DNA of 64,000 nucleotides from assembly GCF_907164915.1 (NCBI RefSeq), contig NC_061867.1, forward strand, positions 29,385,751 to 29,449,750. The letters are read 5' to 3'. Below the pieces are notes generated by a model, which saw nothing but the letters and a program-made list of their open reading frames with translations, was not told the DNA's origin and ran no database searches. Within the stretch, counting starts at the first letter, position 1, and every line of letters begins with the position of its first letter. Position numbers and translations under genes: made by a program. The DNA is from Impatiens glandulifera (lineage: Eukaryota > Streptophyta > Magnoliopsida > Ericales > Balsaminaceae). Positions 55,740-64,000 of this stretch are shown here, one piece after another.

Positions 55740-56260
55740 TTAATCATTCATAGTCTCATTCATAACGTTTAGATATTTCCATTTCCATTGATAATGTTTG
55801 AATTCAGGAAGACAAATCACCGGTTGGAGTCTAAAACAAAAGTTCTCATTCGGTGATTCAGCTTTTGGTCTCATCAACCCAAATAAAAAATATAGAACCT
55901 TGGCTTCGTCGCTAGAGAACAATTCATATGGCCTTGCCCTTCCCTTGTGTTTGATCAAGGACTTTCAATTATAAAATCACGTTCATGGAAGTTAAATATA
56001 CCACTCTAGTAGACTCGACCTTGAAAGTTAAGAAAAGATAGAAAGTCAAATCGATAACCATTGTAGGCATTCACACTTATAGTATGAAGCCGAGCCGATA
56101 CGATGGGCGGGGAACGGAACCTACTAGAAAAATCAGCTTACTTAAAGAAAAATAGATTATATGACAATTCGGTCAAAAGCAAAGCAATTCTACTAATCGG
56201 AAGCCAGGCTTATACTATCTATTTAACTTCTATGCCCGCAATCAAAGCCTTATGACGACA
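55740..56260. other. Unassigned higher-complexity block, possibly organelle-derived
   Basis: Noticeably less AT-rich than its surroundings, with GATGGGCGGGGAACGGAACC-type sequence and a 72-codon open frame on the minus strand (55958-55740; KHKGRARPYELFSSDEAKVL). The style recalls plant mitochondrial intergenic DNA, but no gene was identified. Confidence 0.25.
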
Positions 56261-57399
56261 ACTATTTTCATTCTAATTTTTATTGTATTTTATTCTATTT
56301 AATTAAAATATAAAATATTATTATTTTTATTTCATAATTATTTAAATATATAAAATATTAAAGTGTGTCATAAATATATAATATTTTATCATACTATTTA
56401 TAAATATATAATATTTTATTATATTATTTATATTTATTTAAAATACTTATAAAATAATAGTTTATAATTAAATGATTCATTTTTTTTTCTAATTATAAAT
56501 AAAATTTTATGTATGAAAAACATAAATAATATAAGATAAAGTCTTTAAAATATTATATATTAATAATTGATCAAATTAAATATAATTTTTTACTTAATAA
56601 CATATATTACAACATGATATAATTTTTTTTAATAACATTTTTCATTAAATATTTTATATTTAACTTTTCAAATATTTTTTAAATACTTTTTTTTTTATAT
56701 AAAAATGTTATTTTATTTTTAAGTTTTTATATTTTAATTAATTTATTTTAATTTTAATATTAATATATAATATTTAAAATTAATTATATAAAAATATTAT
56801 ATAATTATTAAGTATTGTAATTATTATTAAAATTTTATTTTATTTAAATAATTTATTGATGTTATTTAAATAATTGAATTTTTTTTCAATAATTAAATTA
56901 AAAAATAATTATTGTTTTAATTATAAAATAACATCTAATATAATTATTAAAATATATATAATATAATAATTATAATTATGTGAGGGGTGGATATCATGGG
57001 AGAAAAAATGCATAATTCGACTATGAGATTCATTCTCCCAATTTAGAAAATTAATGATTTCTAAGGATCCATTTAATCAAACTAATGTGCTGGAATGAAA
57101 CTCATTAACCAAACACATTACATTTCACATCATTCTTGAGTACAAAAATTACGTATTAAGTCTATTTTGGATTAACCACTATAAATCTCGCTATTTAATT
57201 ACTTTATTTTAATTTCACAATTGTTTAGTTTTGTTTTTGCTTATATTGAGGAATACTTCCTTTCTTAGCATCATAACAAGGAATATGAGAGTTAGGTTGT
57301 TTAAGTGGAGAAGAAGTTTAAGAGCTTAGAAGTTACTTTTGAAAGGTTCTTGTCAAGTTGACAAGTTATAAGTATGTTTGAAAAAGTTGTCTAGTTCTA

Positions 57400-57570
57400 T
57401 TTCCTGTTGATATCAATGGCTTCCAATTTTGAATTCTGGAGAATTTGGTGGAAAATAATGATTTCAAAATGAAAAAGCTATATAACTTCAAGATTTCATC
57501 GGATAAACTAATGGAAGAAAATCTTGACATCTTTAATCAAATTATTTTTGACTGTGAGAACATAGCATCA
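57400..57570 (+). pseudogene. Possible small copia gag fragment
   Basis: The plus strand reads KMKKLYNFKISSDKLMEENL, then DIFNQIIFDCENIASMWMKL, which resembles the central helices of copia gag proteins (UBN2 type). Too short to be sure; frames are broken upstream. Confidence 0.3.
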
Positions 57571-58107
57571 ATGTGGATGAAGCTGTTCATCACTGCATAT
57601 ACATACATTTTTTCATAATCATACTCATCAAATAATATATTTATGCGATGAATTTTTTGTGGTTTTATACCACACAACAAATACTCAAACTATGAAATAA
57701 AATTCAGGTTATATTCCCTCTATATATATGGAGGTGGCCTATACGCGCTCTCCACACTGATTGGTTATTATGTAAAATCTTGCGGGTCTTCAGGCTCCAT
57801 TTTTATCTTATTATAAAATTAAAATTTTGAGAAAGAGTTAATTCGTTTCTTTCTCATTTTAGATTGAGACAAGGGTTTGATTAGAGAGAAAATCTTCCCA
57901 ATGGAGCTGATGATGCCGCAATATCTATTTACATAGTAGCTTATGTTTTTCTTTGCTTCTTTGTTGTTGAAGTTGATGCAGATATCTAAAGTCTTTCTTT
58001 GTTTCTTTGTTGTTGATGATGTGATCTCTAATTTTATTGTCTATTCATTTCTGAAGGTTTCACTGCTGATGTTTAAATATATTGTTTAGTTTTGAAAATA
58101 AGTAAGT
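57571..58107. other. No gene recognised
   Basis: A decayed or intergenic stretch. It includes a short block (58056-58130) that recurs at 60194-60270, on the other side of copia element 4. Confidence 0.3.
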
Positions 58108-58340
58108 TCATTCTTCTTCTCCTACTAAAATCTTGAACATTTTGAAACATTCTAGGACTTCTGATTTTTTTTCTTCTGAAAAATAAACCCATCCCTTTCT
58201 ACTGAAATCGTCGATAAAACTTAAAAAAAACCTCTTTCCACTTTTGAATGCAGGAGTTATAGGGCCACAAATGTCTGAGTAAACGAGCTCCAACGGCTGA
58301 GTTGCTCTCCAAGAGACATGCTATGGGATTGCACTTCTTG
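58108..58340 (-). pseudogene. Copia integrase fragment, element 4
   Basis: The minus-strand frame from 58293 reads MELVYSDICGPITPAFKSGK and FFLSFIDDFSRKGWVYFSEE, the start of a copia integrase core with its first catalytic Asp. It ends at about 58108 in an unrelated tail. The rest of pol is missing, so element 4 is 3'-truncated. Confidence 0.75.
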
Positions 58341-58341
58341 T

Positions 58342-59022
58342 CTATTTTCCATTTAGGCAATCCACACAGATTACAGTTGAAGCGGAGAACTTTGGAAGAC
58401 CATGTACCATCTCTTTGTACTGAAATGTGCGCAGACCTTTGTAACTAAGGTGACCATATCGTTGGTGCCAAAGCTTAGATAGATTATCTCCATTTGTGTG
58501 AAAACAATTCACTTCTTTGCTTCTTTCTTGTTGCACATTATTAACCCTTGGTGATTCTGACACAATGGTGAACATCCTGTTTGCACTCTTCTCAGTATGT
58601 GCAATCAAACCTCTTTGTGGGTGATAGATATTGTATAGTTTTTCCTTGAAACAACATTTTAATCCCTTCTCTTGCAGTTGGCCAACGCTTAATAGATTGT
58701 TCTTGAGATCTGGTATGAAGTAGACATCTACTATGCCATAAACAACGCCTCCTAGCTCTAGCTTAACAACTCCTTTACCACTTACTTGCATTATGTTGTT
58801 GTTTCCAAGTTTGACTGAATGGGAGATTGTCAAGTCCAAGTTTGAAAACATATCTTTGTCACTGCACATATGGTTTGAGCACTCTAAATCAATGAACCAA
58901 ACGTCTCTCCTTTTTCTCTCAGAATCATCCACATAGGCCATCAATAGAAGTTCATCCTCTTCCAGTTCAGCATAATTTGCTTCTTTGTTCCACTTAGGAC
59001 ACTCAAATTGATAGTGTCCCAA
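58342..59022 (-). pseudogene. Copia protease and integrase N-terminus, element 4
   Basis: A 226-codon open frame. GHYQFECPKW is the end of the zinc knuckle. The protease region has VWFIDLECSNHMCSDKDMF, where the usual D-S-G active site reads D-L-E. Integrase zinc finger: LWHQRYGHLSYKGLRTF ... CVDCLNGK (H,H,C,C present). It is separated from gag by one stop (about 59024) inside the knuckle. Confidence 0.8.
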
Positions 59023-59025
59023 ATT

Positions 59026-59775
59026 TTAACACTTAAAACACTCAATAGTGGCTTTATCCACATTATATCCTCCTCTGCCTCGTCCACGGCCTCGAGATGG
59101 TCCTCTACCTCTTCCATACCTTAATCTTTCTTCCACCTTGAGAGCCTGGTCGTCATCTTCCTTGTGAACGCGATTGAACTTCTGCTCGTGCGTCACCAAT
59201 GATCTTTGTAGTTCATCAATGGATATGTTATCTGTGTCCTTGGATTCTTCGATGGACACTCCCACACATGTGAATTGCTCAGTCAAAGTGCGCAATATTT
59301 TCTCCACGATCTTAGAATCCGGCATGTCCTCCCCGTTGCTGCGCAACTTGTTTGCAATTACCATTACTCTTTCAAAGTAATCACTGATGCTTTCTCCTTT
59401 CTTCATCTCTAGAATTTCAAAATTTCTTCTTAGAGAATTTCTCAATGACTTCTTCACTTTTTCATTTCCTCCAATTTTCTTCTTCAGTGAGTCCAACACC
59501 ACCTTGGACGTGTGTCGATCCAAAATTTGCTCGAAAACAGTTCTATCTATTGCTTAAAAGAGATAATGTTTTACTTGGTGATCTTTGGTTCTGGCATTGT
59601 TCAATAGTCCCTGCTGTGCATCTAAGAGTAGAGTTCTTTCCATTGGTTCTTCAAAACCGCATTCCACTAGACTCCATAGACCCTTTGCCCGCAACATGTT
59701 TTCCATGAGTTCGCTCCAATGATCATAGTGACCATCAAAATTTGGAATTTTGGTAAGTGTTTTATCTTCACTCAT
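59026..59775 (-). pseudogene. Copia gag, element 4
   Basis: Start MSEDKTLTKIPNFDGHYDHW (59775), then after a TAA (about 59556) DRHTSKVVLDSLKKKIGGNE, RRNFEILEMKKGESISDYF, LTEQFTCVGVSIEESKDTDN, a Gly/Arg-rich GRGRGPSRGRGRGRGGY and the knuckle start ECFKC. UBN2-type gag of the Tork-like copia group, a different family from elements 1-3. Confidence 0.8.
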
Positions 59776-59832
59776 TTTGCTGTGTTTGAGATCTCAGGTT
59801 GCTATCTCTGAAAAACTCTCACTCTCAAACTT

Positions 59833-60115
59833 GGCTCTGATACCAAATGTAAAGAAAAGAGAAAATTCTAGAATATTATTCAATAAGCTATATATAGCAC
59901 TAGTGAGTTACATCATACTCTTAACAAAGGAAACTAATGCTTAAAAATAGCCACGATTACAAACGAATAAGACTTAATCAAAGTAGACTAAGAATCCTAT
60001 AAAATAGGAGTTTATTCCAACTAGCCCTAAAGACTAGGACAACTACTAAAACTTTTATTCTAACTAGTCCTAAACACTCGGACAAACTACTAACTCTTTA
60101 ATTCTTGACTTCTGT
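59833..60115 (-). mobile_element. PBS and 5' LTR of element 4
   Basis: The minus strand shows TTTGGTATCAGAGCCAAG (PBS, about 59849-59832) immediately after an LTR ending CTCTTTTCTTTACA. The LTR probably spans to about 60115 and contains a TATA-like CTATATATAG near 59888. Its upstream start was not resolved. There is no 3' LTR in the window. Confidence 0.5.
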
Positions 60116-60349
60116 TATAGATTTATGATGAGATGAGCTTTGCATCTTTAGACTTCAATCGAAAGGAGGACATGGTCTATTGCTGAAGGCTTCATTGTTA
60201 ATGTTTAAATATGTTTTTTATTTCCCGAAAAAATAAGTAAATTCATTATTCTTCTCCTACTGAAACATTGAGAATATGTTATTGACTTTTGTTACAGATT
60301 TATGATGAAATTAGTCTTCCAAATGGCGTCATGAGATTTTTGTCATCAC
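60104..60349. repeat. Tandem duplication flanking element 4
   Basis: GACTTCTGTTATAGATTTATG at 60109 recurs as GACTTTTGTTACAGATTTATG at about 60286 (period about 178 bp). The intervening block GAAGGCTTCATTGTTAATG also matches 58056 on the far side of element 4. No gene. Confidence 0.5.
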
Positions 60350-60601
60350 TGTTTGAAAAACCCTAATAGAAACAAAAGAGAAGAAAACAAATTAAAGAAC
60401 ACACTAACAGAATTTGATAACGGAGTTCAACTAAAATGTTGCCTACTTCTCCGCGCACTAAGGCTATCAATTAATAAGAAGAAGATATACAAATATTGAG
60501 TGCAATAAACTAAAGAGGGGATAATTTCTTTTATACACTAAGAAACTTCCCCAACTCTCATCATCTTTCAATGTGAGATTCTAATTGTGTTAAAAACAAC
60601 A
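60350..60601 (-). mobile_element. 3' LTR of element 5 (252 bp)
   Basis: The minus strand starts TGTTGTTTTTAACACAATTA at 60601 and ends TTTTTCAAACA at 60350. The PPT (60613-60602, AAGGTGGAGATT) is adjacent. Confidence 0.8.
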
Positions 60602-60613
60602 AATCTCCACCTT

Positions 60614-61990
60614 GGCACAATATCCAAATATACAATCTTCATTATTAAAAAATAGTTCTTAAGTGCTTCCAATTGGCGCTCTTCAACGCCGACTCAAACG
60701 TGGAAGGTGTTTAACAAATCTAAACAATGTTTAAATTTGGTTTTCCCATGTCTTTCATCTTTAACTCTTTACCCAATTGAACCTTCAATTTATCAACTTA
60801 ATATTGGCTCTTTGATTCTATCAACATATCATCAACGCACAAGAGTATATAGATGTAAGACTCATATTGCAATTTTCTCAAATAAACACATGAATTGAAT
60901 CTATTTCTTGTGTACTTGTGCTCCATCATAAACTTGTCAAGTCGCTTATACCATTGTCTCGACGATTGCTTCAACATGTACAATGATTTGTTCAACTTGC
61001 AAACCTAATTTTCTTTATCAGCAACTTTGAATCCATCTGGTTGATAAATGTAGATTTCCTCATTCAAATAACCGTTTTGGACTATGGTCTTCCCATCTGG
61101 TTGAGCTAGCTCCAAATTCATTTACGTTACCAAGGCCAACAAAATTCTAATAGAAGAGTGTTTAACAATAGGAAAGTACCTCATTATAATCAACTCCTTT
61201 CTTCTGAGTATAGTCTTTAACTACCAATTTTGTCTTGTAGCGAATATCAAATTTTTGGGAAATCCTTATATCTGAACAACCAATAGCCTTCTTCCCTTTT
61301 GATAGATGCGTCAACTTGCATGTCTCCTTTTTCTGAAGAGATTGCATCTCATCTTCCATACCACCTCTTCTTTTTCCATTTTCAGTACTTCGACTAACTT
61401 CTAAAAAAATGGATGGAACATCATCTATGACTAGAAGTGCATAGGCCTCCATGTCAACAAATTGACTTGGTTTTTGAATAACTCGTCTTGGTTTATTCAC
61501 AACAATTGATTCACGTTGTTGCGATGGTTCTTGGGTCGGAACCTCTTCCTCATTTGACTCTTTGTCTGTCGTCCGAGAATCACTTATAGTGGAGCTTATC
61601 TTTATCTTCTCAAACTCCACCTGTTGCAGAGTACATTCAATCTTGTTTGGTGTTACCTTATTCAACATTGAATAATCATCAAAAGTAACATCTCTACTAA
61701 TAATGGTTTTCTTTACATCCAAACACAGAGGCAATATTCTTTATTCCCGTAGTAAATTCCATAAAAAGATCATTCTTTCGTCGTGGATCTAACTTTGATT
61801 CAACTACATGATAATATGTAGTAGAACCAAAAATAAACAAAAAATCATAATCAGTTGTAGGTTTTCCAGACCATACCTCTAATGGAGTCTTGCAACCAAG
61901 TGCAGATGATGATAGACGATTTACCAAATGTTGAGCGTATGACACAGCTTCTTCCCAAAATTTCCTTTCTAACCCAGCATTAAACAACAT
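60614..61990 (-). pseudogene. Copia integrase C-terminus and RT, element 5
   Basis: Minus strand: ERKFWEEAVSYAQHLVNRLS and LGCKTPLEVWSGKPTTDYDF (integrase end), then the 190-codon frame 61734-61162 with IQKPSQFVDMEAYALLV, EMQSLQKKETCKL and DIRYKTKLVVKDYTQKKGVDY (RT fingers), and 60995-60798 with LNKSLYMLKQSSRQWYKRLD and LLCVDDMLIESKSQ (catalytic DD present, Tyr/Cys variant at YVDD). Sequence after the RT palm does not show RNase H motifs before the PPT, so a 3' internal deletion is likely. Confidence 0.75.
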
Positions 61991-62926
61991 ACATCAAACT
62001 TTCTCCACCAATGTCATGTTCACACGTTCTGATACTCCATTTTTCTAGGGTGTTTTTTTTACTATGAAGTGTCGAAGTATGCCACACTCTTGGCATAACT
62101 TCTAGAATGGATCATTCTTGTATTCTCTACCGTTATCAGTCTAGAGAACTTTGATCTTTCTTCCTGTCTCATCTTCAACATGAGTTTTCCATTTAAGAAA
62201 AATCTCAAACACTTCATCTTTGTTCTTCATATTAAACACCCTTACTCTTTTGGAAAAATCATCTATAAAAGTAACAAAATAATGTCTACCTCCAAGAGAT
62301 GGAGTCTTGGCCGGTCCCCAGACATCTGAGGGCATATAGTCCAAAATACCCTTGGTGTTATGGATAATAGTGTCAAATTTTACTTGCCTTTGTTTTCATA
62401 GAACACAATGTTCACAAAAATCTAATTTACAAACTTTTGTACCTTTCAACAATCCTTAATTGACAAGAGTTTGCATAGATTTCTCACCAGTATGCCCCAA
62501 TCGCATATGAACTAACTTTGTTGCCTCTAATTCCTTACCGATCTCGGAAGTTGATACACATATTGTCCCATTAACTATACTACCTTGATAGTAATACAAA
62601 TTATTACTTTTCCTGATAGATTTCAACATCATTAGCGCTCCAGAGATTACCTTAAGAATACCATTTTCCATTTTCACATGTAGACCTTCTAACTCCAAGG
62701 CCCCCAAAGAAATGAGATTCTTTTTCATATTTAGTATGTACCAAACATCTCTGATAATTCTGGTGGATCCGTCATCATTTCTCAACTTGATTGAACCTAT
62801 CCCTTTTATTTTACATGTACTAGAATCTCCCATGTAAACAACTCCACCATCTAGTTCCTTAAAATCAAAGAACCACTTTCGAACTGGTTTCATGTGATAA
62901 GTACAGGTTGAGACCAATATCCACAC
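61991..62926 (-). pseudogene. Copia protease and integrase, element 5
   Basis: Minus strand: the protease region begins WILVSTCTYHMKPVRKWFF (usual D-S-G replaced by V-S-T), then GGVVYMGDSSTCKIKGIGSI and WYILNMKKNLISLGALELEG. The integrase finger is LVHMRLGHTGEKSMQTL ... CEHC. Core: MPSDVWGPAKTPSLGGRHYF and TFIDDFSKRVRVF, then TDNGREY (second Asp) in the next frame and NGVSERVNMTL (Glu). Stops at 62454, about 62380, 62139 and 62046. Confidence 0.75.
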
Positions 62927-63847
62927 CTCAAAATGTGATGTTGTGTGTGATATCGATAAAGAGTATTCTGAATCTGCATCTCCTTTGTTTTCTACAATAT
63001 TTGCATCTTCACAATCTTTCTATTTCTTCTTCAACTTTGGGCAGTTAATATTCCAACATCCTTTCTCACGACAGAAAGCACATTCATCTTTGGCAACTCT
63101 ACTTTCAGATCTTCTTCCTTTCCCTTTTGATTTGCTTTGCTGACGACCCATGACCATCAATTCTTCATCTACTGTACCTATTTTGTTTTTTCTTTTATCC
63201 TGATTTCTCAATTCATGACTATATAAAGTAGAACTTACAGCATCAAAAAAATTATTTTCCCTTCCCTTGAAGTAACATTGTTTATATGTGTTCAAATTCA
63301 TTAGGAAGGGACGATAACAACAACCAAGCAAGATTATCATCCTCCAACTTAACATCAAGGTTTAACAGATCTGCTACTAATTGATAAACTTAGTAATATG
63401 TTCATTAAGAGTAGTACATGATTGGTAATCAAACTGGAACAACCACTTTTTCATTAGGAGATTATTCTGACAACTCTTCTTCAGAAATTTGTCCTCCAAT
63501 GCTTGCCATAGTTTCTCTGCAGAAGTTTCGTTATTCATAGCATACCTTTGCTCTCTAGACAGACACGATCGAATTGTTCCACATGCCTACCGATTCATGA
63601 TACTCCACTCTTTTTCTTCTATACCATCTGTCTTTCCGACCTCAATATCAACGTCCAGACTCTACTGAAAAAGACAATCTAGAACTTTACCTTGCCACAT
63701 GCCGAAATGCCCAGTTCCATCAAAGATTTACACCGCAAACTTCAATTTCGACATCGATGTCCTCGTCTAGGATGACTAAGGAGTTGACACACCTTTTGAA
63801 GACTCAGCCGCCATGCCAAGGAAGAACTTTCGGCTCTAATACCACAT
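62927..63847 (-). pseudogene. Copia gag and zinc knuckle, element 5
   Basis: The open frame 63358-63020 on the minus strand contains SSTLYSHELRNQDKRKNKIG, the basic SKSKGKGRRSESRVAKDE and a knuckle CAFCREKGCWNINCPKLKKK in which the usual H is replaced by C (C-X2-C-X4-C-X4-C). Upstream sequence to the PBS is broken gag (UBN2 type), beginning with a start in a shifted frame near 63810. Confidence 0.65.
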
Positions 63848-64000
63848 GTTAGAAAAAATCCCGACAGAAACACAAAAGAAGAAAACAACCGAATGAACAC
63901 ACTAACAAAATTTGATAACAGAGTTCAGACAAAATATTGCCTACGTCTCTAAGCACTAAGGCTATCAATTAATAAGGAAGAAGAGATACAAGTATTGGGT
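63834..64000 (-). mobile_element. PBS and partial 5' LTR of element 5
   Basis: The minus strand reads TTTTTCTAACA followed by TGTGGTATTAGAGCCG, an LTR end plus initiator-tRNA-type PBS. The LTR continues beyond the window. Confidence 0.75.

Larger units (their letters stand above)
54415..57122. mobile_element. Possible larger TIR element enclosing the hAT-like element
   Basis: GGGGCATTTGGTTCAAATAA at 54415 and AATGAAACTCATTAACCAAA...CACATT ending about 57122 look like degenerate inverted ends (GCATTTGGTT versus GTGTTTGGTT after reverse complement). The interior holds the 1.2-kb hAT-like element, a possible organelle-derived segment and 0.7 kb of AT-rich DNA. No target duplication was confirmed. 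Confidence 0.3.
60350..64000 (-). mobile_element. Copia element 5, Tork-type, minus strand, runs off the right edge
   Basis: 3' LTR 60350-60601 and the start of the 5' LTR at 63848-64000 match each other (TTAGAAAAA...; AACACACTAACA; TTGCCTAC...AAGGCTATCAATTAATAAG). The PPT AAGGTGGAGATT abuts the 3' LTR and a PBS abuts the 5' LTR. Internal coding runs gag to RT with many stops; RNase H is missing. Confidence 0.85.

Noticed and set aside
57895..57940. Possible first exon of a host gene (ATGGAGCTGATGATGCCGC)
   Set aside because: Only about 11 codons before a stop, no supporting downstream exon and no homology recognised.

Overview
This window looks like nuclear DNA of a eudicot plant. It is AT-rich and contains one intron-rich host gene. 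Almost everything else is nested, decayed transposable elements of plant type: Ty1/copia, Ty3/gypsy with a DUF7745-like ORF, a LINE ORF1 with DUF4283-like sequence, hAT-, MULE- and Tourist-type non-autonomous DNA elements, and SINE-like units. No rRNA, tRNA, CRISPR or organellar gene could be supported. Everything was read by eye, without database searches.

Host gene (0.5-4.4 kb, minus strand): a complete nine-exon ubiquitin C-terminal hydrolase of the UCH3/UCHL3 type, 243 codons, with GT-AG introns and all four catalytic positions in place. Its introns carry two Tourist-like MITEs and a G-rich snap-back hairpin.

5.2-15.5 kb: pieces of a minus-strand LINE ORF1, split by a gypsy-type LTR relic (5.97-8.52 kb) and a copia-type LTR (about 9.0-9.9 kb). 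A SINE-like unit lies at 10.5 kb. A 2.5-kb solo copia LTR on the minus strand has a perfect AGTTC target duplication; it contains about 45-50 palindromic repeats (TTAGAC-N5-GTCTAA) with a 490-bp higher-order period. It faces an inverted partial copy of the same LTR, forming a large inverted repeat.

15.7-45.8 kb: a shattered gypsy element on the minus strand (integrase at 16.9-18.3 kb, two DUF7745-like ORFs at 31.9-32.3/43.1-43.6 and 43.9-44.8 kb). It was entered by two large copia elements on the plus strand. Element 1 (18.32-31.37 kb, flanked by GGCTT) has gag, protease, integrase, RT and RNase H followed by three tandem copies of an accessory ORF, each with its own TATA box. The third copy carries a roughly 750-codon basic/coiled-coil tail. 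Element 2 (32.26-43.08 kb, TSD CATTG) has 2-kb LTRs built from the same palindrome, a pol with mutated catalytic residues, and one uninterrupted accessory ORF.

45.8-53.4 kb: a second gypsy LTR relic hosting element 3, a minus-strand copia derivative that kept its 5' LTR, gag, the accessory-ORF promoter and the accessory ORF but lost all of pol. A 929-bp MULE-like foldback element with a 9-bp TSD lies beside it.

53-64 kb: a hAT-like element (8-bp TSD) possibly inside a larger TIR element, a possible organelle-derived segment, a truncated copia element 4 (minus; gag-PR-IN), and a Tork-type copia element 5 (minus; gag to RT, RNase H missing) that runs off the right edge.

The most unusual system here is the copia family combining (a) palindrome arrays in the LTR, (b) the same palindrome upstream of a post-pol accessory ORF, and (c) that ORF multiplied into three promoter-bearing units in element 1 and preserved without pol in element 3.
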